From Streptomyces rubrogriseus (GTDB taxonomy: Bacteria; Actinomycetota; Actinomycetes; Streptomycetales; Streptomycetaceae), in the NCBI RefSeq assembly GCF_027947575.1, contig NZ_CP116256.1, forward strand, positions 3,968,001 to 4,032,000: a DNA stretch of 64,000 nt, read 5' to 3'. The notes below the pieces were generated by a model that saw nothing but the letters and a program-made list of their open reading frames with translations, made no database searches and was not told where the DNA came from. This document shows positions 46,441 to 54,711 of this stretch, in pieces; the stretch's first letter is position 1, and every line of letters begins with the position of its first letter. The position numbers were made by a program, and so were the translations under genes.

Positions 46441-47715
46441 TCAGCGGTTCTCGTCGACCCACTGGTCGATGCTCTTGGCGGCGTCCGCCGGGCCCGCCCC
46501 GGTGTACAGGCTCTGCGCGATCTCGGTGAACTTCGGGTTGAAGCCGGTGACGGGCAGCCGGACGTTGCCCTGCCCCTCGCCCACGGCGACCAGCGCGGGG
46601 GCGTCGTCGAGGATGCCCTGGATCTGCGCGTCGACCCCCGACCGCTTCGGCTCGGCGCCCTTGCGGAACACCCCGTCCGAGCCGAGCTGCGCCTCGACGG
46701 CCTCGGCGTCGGTGACCAGGTACTCCACCAGCTGCTTGGCGCCGTCCTCGTCCCCGGTGCCCTTGCGGATCATGTAGGGGTTGGCCATGGTGGCGCCCTG
46801 CGGGCCCGGGTACGCCTGACCGTCCGCGGCCGGCGGGGAGAACACGCCCACCTCGAAGGGGAGGTCCCCCGCCTTGTCCAGACTCGCCGCGAACCAGCTG
46901 CCGTTGGTGTAGAGACCCACCTTGCCCGCGGTGAAGTTGCCGTCCGCCTGGGAGGGGCTGAGCCCGACGTCGCTCTTGCCGATGTAGCCGGCCTTGATCC
47001 AGTCGGCGTACATCTGGAACGCGGGCTCGTACGCGTCGCCGACCGAGAGCTGGTCGTCGGCGACGGCGGTCTGCCACTTGGGGTGCAGCTGGTTCAGCGT
47101 GGGGTGGTAGATCTGCTGGAGCTGGAGGCCGGTCTGGAAGTCGCCGGCCGTCTGCATCGGCGTGTACCCGGCCTTCTTGAGGTCGCCGAGGTCCTTGGTC
47201 AGCTCGTCCCAGGTGGTGGGCGGCCTGCTGATCCCGGCCTTCTCGAAGGCGGTCTTGTTGTAGTAGACCAGCGACTGCGTCTGGGTGCCGACGCCGACCG
47301 CGTAGTGGGCGTCGCCCATGGCGTACTCGTCGAACATCGGCGTGCCCTTGGCCCAGGCCTCGCCGCCGAGGTCGATCAGTTCGGGCGCCGTGTCGTCGTC
47401 GGGGAAGATCGACTGGATGACGTCGGGCGCCGTGCCGGCGGCCAGTTGCTGCGGGAAGGACTCGGCGACGGACTTGCCGGTCGGGCCCTCTATCTTCACC
47501 TTCAGGCCGGTCTCGTCCTCGAAGGGCTTGACCAGCTTCTCCCAGTAGGCCTGGTTGAGGTTGTCGGTGAGGTTCACCATCATCCGGATCTCGCCGTCCT
47601 CGCCCTCCGCGGAGCCGGAGCCCGACGAGCAGGCCGCGACGAGGAGCAGCGGAACCACGGCGGCAAGCGCGGCACCGCGCGCCTTGCTCCCTCTGTTGGT
47701 CGACGTCATTGTCAT
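46441..47715 (-). CDS. Sugar-binding lipoprotein of ABC importer
   Basis: The protein has 424 aa. AGGAAAAG precedes the ATG at 47715; an ATG two codons in is possible. The lipobox LLLVAACSSG places the lipid-modified Cys near residue 30, so it is anchored outside the membrane. The mature part has the family 1 solute-binding pattern: MVNLTDNLNQAYWEKLVKPF, SLVYYNKTAFEKAG, AGKVGLYTNGSWF and MIRKGTGDEDGAKQLVEYL. It captures the sugar for the two permeases. Confidence 0.92.
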   Translation of the reverse strand: MTMTSTNRGSKARGAALAAVVPLLLVAACSSGSGSAEGEDGEIRMMVNLTDNLNQAYWEKLVKPFEDETGLKVKIEGPTGKSVAESFPQQLAAGTAPDVIQSIFPDDDTAPELIDLGGEAWAKGTPMFDEYAMGDAHYAVGVGTQTQSLVYYNKTAFEKAGISRPPTTWDELTKDLGDLKKAGYTPMQTAGDFQTGLQLQQIYHPTLNQLHPKWQTAVADDQLSVGDAYEPAFQMYADWIKAGYIGKSDVGLSPSQADGNFTAGKVGLYTNGSWFAASLDKAGDLPFEVGVFSPPAADGQAYPGPQGATMANPYMIRKGTGDEDGAKQLVEYLVTDAEAVEAQLGSDGVFRKGAEPKRSGVDAQIQGILDDAPALVAVGEGQGNVRLPVTGFNPKFTEIAQSLYTGAGPADAAKSIDQWVDENR

Positions 47716-47759
47716 CTCTCTTTTCCTCGGTGGGGAAAGCCGGCGATGTCGTTCGGTGG

Positions 47760-49205
47760 TCACAGCCGTCCCCGGTAGGGCAGGGGGCCGACGGCGGTGA
47801 TGTCGGTGGGGGCCTCGCCGTGGTCGACGCGGTAGATGCCGTCGTCGGCGACGAAGAACTCGGGGACGTCCGGGTGGCGCAGCTCCTCGGGCAGCGGCTC
47901 GCGGTCCGTCCAGGCGAAGAACTCCCGGGCGAAGACGGCCCGGTCCTTGCGGCCGTACAGGTGCAGGTCGCCCGCGGTGAGCGGGCTGCGCACGGACCAG
48001 TGGACGCCGGACTCGGCCCAGTACGCGCGATCGCTGACCAGCACCGACCGTCGGTCGCGCGGCGCGGTCACCCGGTCCCAGAAGTCGTCCTCCGGACCGT
48101 ACCGGGCCATCAGGAACAGCAGGTCGTGCGCGTGCCAGGCGGTGCTGGGCGCGATGTCGGCCTCGTTGTGCCAGCCGCTCGCGGAGGCGAAGTACCCGGC
48201 CGGCGTCTGGTAGTGGGCGTAGGTGGCGAGGCAGGCCTCGGTGAACGCCTCCAGCTCGGCGTCCGGGCCCTCGGCCAGCACCTCGTGGATGCCGTACAGG
48301 GTCAGTCCCATGCCCGCGATGAGCATCGGGGTGTCCGTCTTCAGGGCGCGCTCGCCCCGGACGTACCAGTAGCGGTGGTAGCGGGTGGCGCCGGTCTCGT
48401 CGGTCCAGGCCGAGCGGGCCACGTGGCGGCACAACCGCCGTGCTTCGGCGAGCAGTTCCAGATCGCCCTGGGCGCGGTACCCGAGCACCAGCGGCACGAT
48501 CATGAGGCCGTAGTACTCGGCGGGCTCCAGGATGCCGCCCTCGGCGCGGTCGCGCACGGTGCGGAACGTGCCGGTGCTCTCCGGGTCCGGCACTCCCCGG
48601 TGGTGGAAGAGCCGGATCAGCTCCGCCAGGTCCTCGGGAATCTCGTCGGCGTAGGTCTTGTCGTCGCTCAGCTCCGTGTAGAGCTGCTTGACCCAGACCC
48701 GGGCGTACTCCTGGTTGCAGGTGCCGTCCTCGCCGGGGCGCCCGCCGCCGTAGACCTCGCAGGCGTCGAGGTTGCGCCGTACGGCGGCCAGTACGGCGGC
48801 CACCTCCTCGGCGGGCAGCAGGTGCCCGGCGTGGCGCACCGCGAGCAGCATGCCGAGGCTGCCGACGGCGTTGTGGATGAGGCCGCTGGTCGCCGACTCG
48901 CCGACCTGGAAGCCGATGTGCGCGTACTGTCCGTCGGGCTGCACCTCGGAGCACTGGTAACGCAGCAGCCGGCGCAGCAGGGCGACGCCCCGCTCGTCCG
49001 GCCGGGCGGCCAGGGCCCGGGCCCAGGCGCCGACGGCCGGACCGGCGAACGTGGTGTGTCCGCTGGTGAAGTCGAGGAAGGTGGCCGGGTTGGTGCCCCA
49101 CACGCTGTGGTTGTGGAAGCCGTTGATCGCCCCTTCGGCCGTCACCCAGCTGTGCAGCCAGCCGGCCAGCGCGGCCGTGTCCGGCGTCGTGGTCTGGTGT
49201 TCCAT
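47760..49205 (-). CDS. Conserved protein of unknown function in the deoxysugar operon
   Basis: The protein has 481 aa. AAGGAA precedes the ATG. No signal peptide, so it is cytoplasmic. I do not recognise the family. The sequence is rich in aromatic and histidine residues (NGFHNHSVWGTNPATFLDFT, TRYHRYWYVRGERALKTDTP, SGWHNEADIAPSTAWHAHDL) and the helix-hairpin pattern LLRYQCSEVQPDGQYAHIGF resembles (alpha/alpha)6-barrel glycoside hydrolases or lyases. Its place between the lactonase and the importer suggests an intracellular glycosidase or lyase on imported oligosaccharides. Confidence 0.7.
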   Translation of the reverse strand: MEHQTTTPDTAALAGWLHSWVTAEGAINGFHNHSVWGTNPATFLDFTSGHTTFAGPAVGAWARALAARPDERGVALLRRLLRYQCSEVQPDGQYAHIGFQVGESATSGLIHNAVGSLGMLLAVRHAGHLLPAEEVAAVLAAVRRNLDACEVYGGGRPGEDGTCNQEYARVWVKQLYTELSDDKTYADEIPEDLAELIRLFHHRGVPDPESTGTFRTVRDRAEGGILEPAEYYGLMIVPLVLGYRAQGDLELLAEARRLCRHVARSAWTDETGATRYHRYWYVRGERALKTDTPMLIAGMGLTLYGIHEVLAEGPDAELEAFTEACLATYAHYQTPAGYFASASGWHNEADIAPSTAWHAHDLLFLMARYGPEDDFWDRVTAPRDRRSVLVSDRAYWAESGVHWSVRSPLTAGDLHLYGRKDRAVFAREFFAWTDREPLPEELRHPDVPEFFVADDGIYRVDHGEAPTDITAVGPLPYRGRL

Positions 49206-49231
49206 GGTGTTGGCGTTCCTTCCGCAGCGGA

Positions 49232-50116
49232 TCACACGGCCGCGTCGTGCGCGGTGTTCAGCAGGGCGGGGTCGAGGCGGTAGAAGCGGGTGGCCGTGGA
49301 GCCGAGGACGGCGGCGCGTTCGTCGGGGGCCAGCGGGGCGAGGAGTTCGCACATGGCCTCCCAGGTACGCGCGTAGCCTCCCGCCAGCAGGGAGATCGGC
49401 CAGTCGCCGCCGTACATCAGCCGCTCGGGCCCGAACAGCTCCAGCGCGTCCTCGACGAAGGGCCGCACCTCGTCGGTGGTCCACGCGTCCAGAGCGCCCG
49501 AGGCCGAGTAGAGGCCGGAGAGCTTCGCGTGGACGCCGGGGTGCTTCGCGGCGGCGGCGATCAGGCGGTGCCACTCGGCCCGGTCCTCGCGGCCGCCGCC
49601 GACGGGCGGCTTGCCGAGGTGGTCGACGACCAGGCGCAGCGCGGGGTGCCGGGCCGCCAGCCGGGGCAGATGGCGCAGCGCGGCGGGCGAGGAGGTGGAG
49701 TAGTCGAAGGCGAGACCGGCCCCGGCGAGCAGCGAGAGGCCCGCACCGGCCCCCGGGCCGAGGATCCACTCCGGGTCCGGCCGCTCGTGGAGCAGGGTGC
49801 GTACGCCCACCACGTGCGGGTCGCGGCCGAGCACGGTCAGGCGGGCCCGGGCCCGGTCCGGGTCGTCCAGCGGAACCCAGGCGACGACACCGGCGACCTC
49901 CGGGTGCGTGGCGGCGGTCGCCAGCATGAGGTCGGTGTCCGCGTCGTTGTCGGCCGCCTGGACCAGGACGACCGCGTCGACCCCGGCCGTGCGCAGGGCC
50001 GGACGGGCGTCGTGGAACCGCATGGCGCGGTCGACGGGCGACAGCGCCGGGCCCAGCCAGTCGTAGGCCGCCCGTCCGGGATCCCACACGTGCAGATGGG
50101 CGTCGACGACGGTCAT
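49232..50116 (-). CDS. Amidohydrolase-family sugar lactonase (L-fuconolactonase/rhamnonolactonase type)
   Basis: The protein has 294 aa. The metal motif VDAHLHVWDPGRAAYDWL at the start, LVVDHLGKPPVGGG and the Asp in MYGGDWPISLLAGGY are characteristic of the lactonase group. It opens the 1,5- or 1,4-lactone made by the aldose dehydrogenase to the free aldonate. It overlaps the aldo/keto reductase stop (ATGA), in line with consecutive pathway steps. Confidence 0.9.
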   Translation of the reverse strand: MTVVDAHLHVWDPGRAAYDWLGPALSPVDRAMRFHDARPALRTAGVDAVVLVQAADNDADTDLMLATAATHPEVAGVVAWVPLDDPDRARARLTVLGRDPHVVGVRTLLHERPDPEWILGPGAGAGLSLLAGAGLAFDYSTSSPAALRHLPRLAARHPALRLVVDHLGKPPVGGGREDRAEWHRLIAAAAKHPGVHAKLSGLYSASGALDAWTTDEVRPFVEDALELFGPERLMYGGDWPISLLAGGYARTWEAMCELLAPLAPDERAAVLGSTATRFYRLDPALLNTAHDAAV

Positions 50117-51123
50117 GACGGCTCCCCGGGAGTGGACGGCGCGCCGACCTCAGGGAGCAGACCGAGGTCCGCCAGCTCCGTCCACAGGGCGTCCGGAACG
50201 CCGGCCGCGAGCCGCGCCGCGTTCGTGCGTGACTGCTCCGCGTCGCGGGCGCCGAGCACCACCGACACGACCGCGGGGTGCCGCAGCGGGTAGGCGATCG
50301 CGGCCTCGGGCAGTGTGACGCCGTGCCGCTCGCAGACGTCCGCGAGTGCGCCGGCCCGCGCGATCAGCTCGCGGGGCGCGGGCAGGTAGTCGTAGGTGGC
50401 GTCGGCCGGCGGACGGTCGGCCGCGAGCAGGCCGGAGTTGTAGACGGCGGCGGCCACGACGCCCACCCCGCGCTCCTGGGCGAGCGGCAGCAGCTCGTCC
50501 CGTGCGGACTGGTCGAGCAGGGTGTGCCGCCCGGCCACCATGACCAGGTCGACGTCCGAGCGGCGGACGAACTCGGCGAGCATCGCGGCCTGGTTCATGC
50601 CCACGCCGACCGCCTTCACCACCCCCTGGTCGCGCAGTCCGACGAGGGTGTCGACGCCGGTGGTGGAGGCCTGCTGCCAGTGCTCGTCGGGATCGTGCAG
50701 GTAGACGATGTCGACGTGGTCGAGCCCGAGCCGGGTCAGGCTGCCCTCCAGGGAGCGCAGGATGCCGTCCCTGGAGAAGTCCCAGTCGCGCCGGAAGGCG
50801 GCGGGCACGGCGAAGCCGCCGTCGTCCTGCCGGTGCGCGGTCCCGGGGCTGGGCACCAGCAGCCGGCCCACTTTGGTGGACACCGTGTACTCGTCCCGGG
50901 GGCGCCGGGCGAGGGCGGCGCCGAGGCGGCGTTCCGACAGCCCGAGTCCGTAGTGCGGTGCGGTGTCGAAGTAGCGGACACCACTGTCCCAGGCCGCGTC
51001 GACGGCGCCCCGTGCGTCCGTGTCGCTGGTCTCGCGGGCCAGGTTGCCCAACTGGGCGGCGCCCAGGCCCAGTGCGGTCAGCACCGGACCGCGGGGGAGG
51101 GTACGGGAACGCATCGCCCTCAC
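50113..51123 (-). CDS. Aldo/keto reductase family aldose 1-dehydrogenase (L-fucose dehydrogenase-like)
   Basis: The protein has 336 aa. The GTG at 51123 overlaps the upstream stop (GTGA) and is preceded by GAGGG; an ATG at 51114 is possible. Catalytic residues appear as Asp and Tyr in FDTAPHYGLGLSERRLG, Lys in VSTKVGRLL and His in IVYLHDPDEHWQ. The C-terminal cofactor loop is VVLGARDAEQSRTN. Enzymes of this subgroup oxidise L-fucose or D-threo-aldoses at C1 to lactones, the first step of the pathway whose later steps are encoded around it. Confidence 0.88.
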   Translation of the reverse strand: MRAMRSRTLPRGPVLTALGLGAAQLGNLARETSDTDARGAVDAAWDSGVRYFDTAPHYGLGLSERRLGAALARRPRDEYTVSTKVGRLLVPSPGTAHRQDDGGFAVPAAFRRDWDFSRDGILRSLEGSLTRLGLDHVDIVYLHDPDEHWQQASTTGVDTLVGLRDQGVVKAVGVGMNQAAMLAEFVRRSDVDLVMVAGRHTLLDQSARDELLPLAQERGVGVVAAAVYNSGLLAADRPPADATYDYLPAPRELIARAGALADVCERHGVTLPEAAIAYPLRHPAVVSVVLGARDAEQSRTNAARLAAGVPDALWTELADLGLLPEVGAPSTPGEPS

Positions 51124-52139
51124 CACACCCTCGTACGGGCGGAGGCCGCGAGGTCCTCCGGGTGGGCGAAGGGCCGGCCGGCCGCGAACCGCTCCACCTC
51201 GTCGGCCACGGCGTCACCGATGCGGTGCAGCTCCCCGCCGAGCGAACCCGCCAGGTGCGGGGTGAGCACGACGTTGTCCAGGGTCCACAGCTCGCTGCCC
51301 GGGTCCGGCGGCTCGGGGTCGGTGACGTCGAGGACGGCGTCGATGCGGCCGGTGCGCAGTTCGGCCAGCAGAGCCTCCTGGTCGACGACGGCACCCCGCG
51401 CGGTGTTGACGAGCGTCGCGCCGTCCGGCATCAGGGCGAGCCGTCCCGCGTCGATCCGGCCGCGGGTCGCGGGGGTCAGGGGCTGGTGCAGGGACACCAC
51501 GCGGCTGTGCGCCATCAGTTCGTCGAGCGGCACCAGCCGCGCGCCGAGGGCGGCCGCCTGCTCCGCCGTGAGCGTCGGGTCGTACAGGAGGACGTCCAGG
51601 TCGAAGGGGCGCAACAGGCCGAGCACCGCGCGGCCGACGGTGGAGGCGCCCACGATGCCGACCGTCTGCCGGTAGTTGCCGCGTCCGGCGTACGCGCCGA
51701 AGTGGTCGGGCAGGGTCCGCGAGGCGCGGTAGCGGCGCTCCTCGGCCAGGACGCGCTTGTTGGCGAGCAGGATCATGGCGAGGGTGTACTCGGCCACCGG
51801 CCCGGAGTTGGCGGCGCGGGCGTTGGCCGCGACCACGCCGCGGGCGGCGAAGGCCGCCGGGTCCTCCAGACAGGTCGCGGCGACCCCGCCCGCGTAGACC
51901 ACGGCCCGCAGCCGTTCGGTGCCGGGCAGGTGCTCGGCCGGTACGACGGGCGCGTCCCAGCCCGCGACGAGGATCTCGGCACCGGCCAGCGCGTCGCGGG
52001 AGCGGGCGGAGTCCAGTTCGGCGAGGACCTGGCCGGTGTCGATGTCGGCGGCGCGGCGCAGCCGGGCCAGGGCGGCGTCGTCGAAGACGGCGTGGACCAG
52101 CCGGGGGTTCATGGCGAGGACGGCGCGTGGTCGCGTCAC
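51120..52139 (-). CDS. D-isomer-specific 2-hydroxyacid dehydrogenase family protein
   Basis: The protein has 339 aa. The GTG at 52139 overlaps the enolase stop. The NAD-binding motif is VGIVGASTVGRAVLGLL, the substrate arginine is in LVNTARGAVVDQ, and the catalytic His is in LTPHLAGSLGGE. It may reduce a 2-keto acid such as pyruvate or a keto-deoxy acid, or oxidise a hydroxyacid product. Its place in the fucose-type route is not obvious, since no step of the textbook pathway needs it. Confidence 0.88.
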   Translation of the reverse strand: MTRPRAVLAMNPRLVHAVFDDAALARLRRAADIDTGQVLAELDSARSRDALAGAEILVAGWDAPVVPAEHLPGTERLRAVVYAGGVAATCLEDPAAFAARGVVAANARAANSGPVAEYTLAMILLANKRVLAEERRYRASRTLPDHFGAYAGRGNYRQTVGIVGASTVGRAVLGLLRPFDLDVLLYDPTLTAEQAAALGARLVPLDELMAHSRVVSLHQPLTPATRGRIDAGRLALMPDGATLVNTARGAVVDQEALLAELRTGRIDAVLDVTDPEPPDPGSELWTLDNVVLTPHLAGSLGGELHRIGDAVADEVERFAAGRPFAHPEDLAASARTRVW

Positions 52140-53386
52140 GGCGTGTTCTCCCTCTCGGTGTGCTCGCTGCGCGCGGGACGGTGGGCGGGGCCGGGCACGC
52201 CCAGGGAAGGGGTGCCCGCCCGGACGCGGGTGGCCGGACCCGGAGGGCCGGGCTCGGGCACCAGCCGCAGGCCGGCGTCGCGGGGGCGTACGTGCGGGCC
52301 GTCGGGGCGGGCCCAGCCGGCGTTCTGCCGCGGGGCGGCGAGTGCGCTCTCGTCGACCGTGATGCCGAGCCCCGGCGCGTCGCCGAGGACGATGCCGCCG
52401 TTCTCGATCGCCTGGTCCACGGTCAGTCCGGCCGGTGTGCCGGTGTCCTGCACCTCGGTGACCAGGTGGTTGGGGACGGCGGCGGCCGCGTGCGCCAACG
52501 GGTTGGCGTGGTAGCCGACCGGGCTGACCGGGAGGTCGTGGCCGTGGGCGAGGGTCGCCACCCGCAGGAAGTGGGTGATGCCCCAGACGCCTGCGGTCTG
52601 TACGACCTGGAGCGCGTCGGCCGCCAGCAGGGGGCGGAACTGCTCCAGGCCGGTCAGGTTCTCACCGCTGGCGACGGCGGTGCGCGCGGCCCGGCCCACG
52701 GCCCGGTGTCCTCTCGCGTCCCAGCGGCGCACCGGTTCCTCGATCCAGGCGAGTTCGACGCGGTCCTCGATCCGGGCGAGCAGCCGCACGGCCTGGTGCC
52801 TGCCCCAGGACTCGTTGACGTCGAGCATCAGGGCGGGGGAGCGGGTGTTGGGGCGCAGCACCTCCGCGACCGCGCGCAGCCTGCCGATGTCGCGTTCGGT
52901 GTCCAGGCCGCCCTTGAGTTTGGCGCCGGTGAAGCCGCGTGCTGCCCAGCCGGAGTACAGCGCGACCAACTCCTCGTCGTCCAGCGCGATGTCGAGGCCG
53001 GACGCGTAGCCGGGCACGAAACGGTCCGCCGCGCCGAGGGTGCGCCACAGCGGCTCGCCGGCCATCTTCGCCTTGAGGTCCCACAGCGCCGTGTCGAAGG
53101 CGCCGATGGTGCCGAAGGCGGTGCCGGCGTGGCCGCTCTTGAAGGTGTGGGCCAGCATCCGGTCGTAGAGCGTGGTGACGGCCCGTGGGTCCTGACCGTC
53201 GAGGGCGGGGAAGACCCGCTCGGCGTCGCCGTGTGCGCCGAGGCCCACTCCGGTGAGGCCGCCGTCGGTCTCGACCAGCAGGACCGGGACCTCGGTGACG
53301 CCTTGTGCGACGAAGCCGTTGGCGTCTCCGACGGGGCGCCCCCAGCGGTGCACCGTCGTCAGGCTCCGGAATCCGGTGATCTTCAA
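52136..53386 (-). CDS. Enolase-superfamily sugar-acid dehydratase, paralogue B
   Basis: The protein has 416 aa. The TTG start at 53386 follows AGGGGGAG and aligns with the paralogue A start (KITGFRSLTTVHRWGRPVGD); the frame is open upstream but lies in the leader. Lys in AKLKGGLDTER, metal ligands in LDVNESWGRHQ, WIEEPVRR and ASGENLTG. It has about 36 extra residues at the C-terminus compared with A, rich in proline. It is the operon's aldonate dehydratase candidate. The neighbouring GntR-type element at 53551 lies 165 bp upstream. Confidence 0.88.
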   Translation of the reverse strand: MKITGFRSLTTVHRWGRPVGDANGFVAQGVTEVPVLLVETDGGLTGVGLGAHGDAERVFPALDGQDPRAVTTLYDRMLAHTFKSGHAGTAFGTIGAFDTALWDLKAKMAGEPLWRTLGAADRFVPGYASGLDIALDDEELVALYSGWAARGFTGAKLKGGLDTERDIGRLRAVAEVLRPNTRSPALMLDVNESWGRHQAVRLLARIEDRVELAWIEEPVRRWDARGHRAVGRAARTAVASGENLTGLEQFRPLLAADALQVVQTAGVWGITHFLRVATLAHGHDLPVSPVGYHANPLAHAAAAVPNHLVTEVQDTGTPAGLTVDQAIENGGIVLGDAPGLGITVDESALAAPRQNAGWARPDGPHVRPRDAGLRLVPEPGPPGPATRVRAGTPSLGVPGPAHRPARSEHTERENTP

Positions 53387-53550
53387 CTGCTCCCCCTCTT
53401 GTGCTCTCCTCGCCGTCCCGCCCGTCGGCCCACCCACCCCGCGCCAGGGAAGACCGAGGGGGCGTGGGAGGTGGGGGAGGTGCCGTCGGGCCTGGGGAAC
53501 GGGCGTCGTGCGGCCGTCGGGAATCAGTCCCGCAACCGTGCCCTCATCGA

Positions 53551-53577
53551 GTCGTAACGTATCATACAAGTGATGAC
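53551..53577. promoter_or_regulatory. Shared GntR-type operator, copy B
   Basis: GTCGTAAC, then GTATCATACAA, then GTGATGAC. Both outer blocks match copy A exactly. It overlaps the last codons of the upstream FAH gene and lies before enolase paralogue B, indicating an internal, separately controlled promoter in the operon. Confidence 0.7.
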
Positions 53578-54440
53578 TGAGAAGAGGTCTGCGCGGCGAC
53601 AAGTGCCTGGCGCTGGCGCCCCAGTCCCTCGATCTCGATCTCCATCACGTCCCCGGGCCGCAGGTAGGGGAAGCGCCCGGACAGGGCGACGCCCTCCGGG
53701 GTGCCGGTGTTGATGACGTCCCCCGGGTCCAGGACCAGGTACTGGCTCAGGTCGTACACGAGCTGCGCGACGGAGAAGATCATGTCGGCGGTGCGCGAGT
53801 CCTGCCGCGGTTCGCCGTTCACGAACGACCGCAGCCGCAGTGCCTGGACGTCGGGCACCTCGTCGGCCGGAACCAGGAAGGGGCCGAGCGGGTTGAACGT
53901 GGCGCACGACTTGCCCTTGGACCACTGGCCCCCGGAGTGCTCCAGCTGGAAGTCGCGCTCGGAGACGTCGTTGGAGACGGCGTAGCCGGCCACGTGCTCC
54001 AGGGCTTGCCCGGGGGAGTCCAGGTACCGCGCCGTCCGGCCGATGACGACGGCGAGTTCGACCTCCCAGTCCGTCCTGGCGGAGCCGCGCGGGATCTCCA
54101 CCTCGTCGTTCGGGCCGACCACCGTGTTCGGCGGCTTGAAGAAGATCACCGGGCGGGTGGGCGGCTCGCTGCCGGACTCCGCCGCGTGGGCCGCGTAGTT
54201 CTGGCCGACACAGACCACCGCGCCGGGCCGCGCGACGGGCGGTCCGAAGCGCAGCCCCTCGGTCCGCAGCGGGGGCAGGGCGTCGTCGGCCAGGGCCCGA
54301 CGGGTGCGGGCGATGCCGTCCGCCGCGAGGAAGGTGCCGTCGATGTCGGAGGTCAGGGAGGAGAGGTCCCGGGTGACGCCCCGGTCGTCGATGACGGCGG
54401 GGCGTTCCCGCCCGGGGTCTCCGAGCCGTACGAGTTTCAT
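53562..54440 (-). CDS. FAH-family 2,4-diketo-3-deoxy-L-fuconate hydrolase-like protein
   Basis: The protein has 292 aa. AAGGAA precedes the ATG at 54440. Start MKLVRLGDPGRERPAVID and the active-site segments CVGQNYAAHAAESGS, FFKPPNTVVGPND, DWEVELAVVIGR and GDVINTGTPEGVA are typical of the FAH group that cleaves 2,4-diketo-3-deoxy-L-fuconate into pyruvate and L-lactate. It is the first gene of the 11-gene operon and would do the last step of the route. Its last five codons overlap operator copy B. Confidence 0.88.
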   Translation of the reverse strand: MKLVRLGDPGRERPAVIDDRGVTRDLSSLTSDIDGTFLAADGIARTRRALADDALPPLRTEGLRFGPPVARPGAVVCVGQNYAAHAAESGSEPPTRPVIFFKPPNTVVGPNDEVEIPRGSARTDWEVELAVVIGRTARYLDSPGQALEHVAGYAVSNDVSERDFQLEHSGGQWSKGKSCATFNPLGPFLVPADEVPDVQALRLRSFVNGEPRQDSRTADMIFSVAQLVYDLSQYLVLDPGDVINTGTPEGVALSGRFPYLRPGDVMEIEIEGLGRQRQALVAAQTSSQSSLV

Positions 54441-54635
54441 GGGTCGCTTTCCTTGGTCGGGAGCCGGGTCCGGCCGTGCCGCCGCTCGCGCCGGACACGT
54501 CCGTACCGGCCGGCCGGTGTGGAGATGGCGAAGACGGTCGGCACCGTGACGAGGGGGTGCCGACTTCCCGGTGCGCGCGGACGTCCGCCGTGATCGGCGC
54601 CGTGCCGGCGCCGCCGCTCCGGGGCTTGCGGGCCC

Positions 54636-54666
54636 AGTATCGGTGTACGGCACCGCTTGTTGTCAA
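54636..54666 (-). promoter_or_regulatory. Probable promoter of the deoxysugar operon
   Basis: On the minus strand TTGACA (54666-54661) is a perfect -35 hexamer. GATACT (54641-54636) follows after 19 bp, slightly long. The -35 overlaps the palindrome described next, so the operon is probably controlled by the divergent IclR regulator. The leader to the FAH start would be close to 190 nt. Confidence 0.45.
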
Positions 54667-54694
54667 TTGACTGGTTTACTGTCAACAGGCTGAC
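54662..54694. promoter_or_regulatory. Two GTCA/TGAC palindromes (IclR operator candidates)
   Basis: GTCAATTGAC (54662-54671) is a perfect palindrome, and GTCA-N6-TGAC (54681-54694) is a second one with the same half-site. They lie 18 bp and more before the IclR start and over the -35 of the leftward operon. Auto- and cross-control by the IclR protein is likely. Confidence 0.6.
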
Positions 54695-54711
54695 AACTAG
54701 GGTGTGACGCC

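Noticed and set aside
44687..47715. Importer regarded as broken because it lacks an ATPase gene
   Set aside because: Streptomycete CUT1 importers commonly rely on a shared MsiK-type ATPase encoded elsewhere.
41251..53386. Recent segmental duplication producing the two enolase genes and their shared operator
   Set aside because: The proteins have diverged well along their length, their neighbours differ and no repeats flank them; only the operator is nearly identical.
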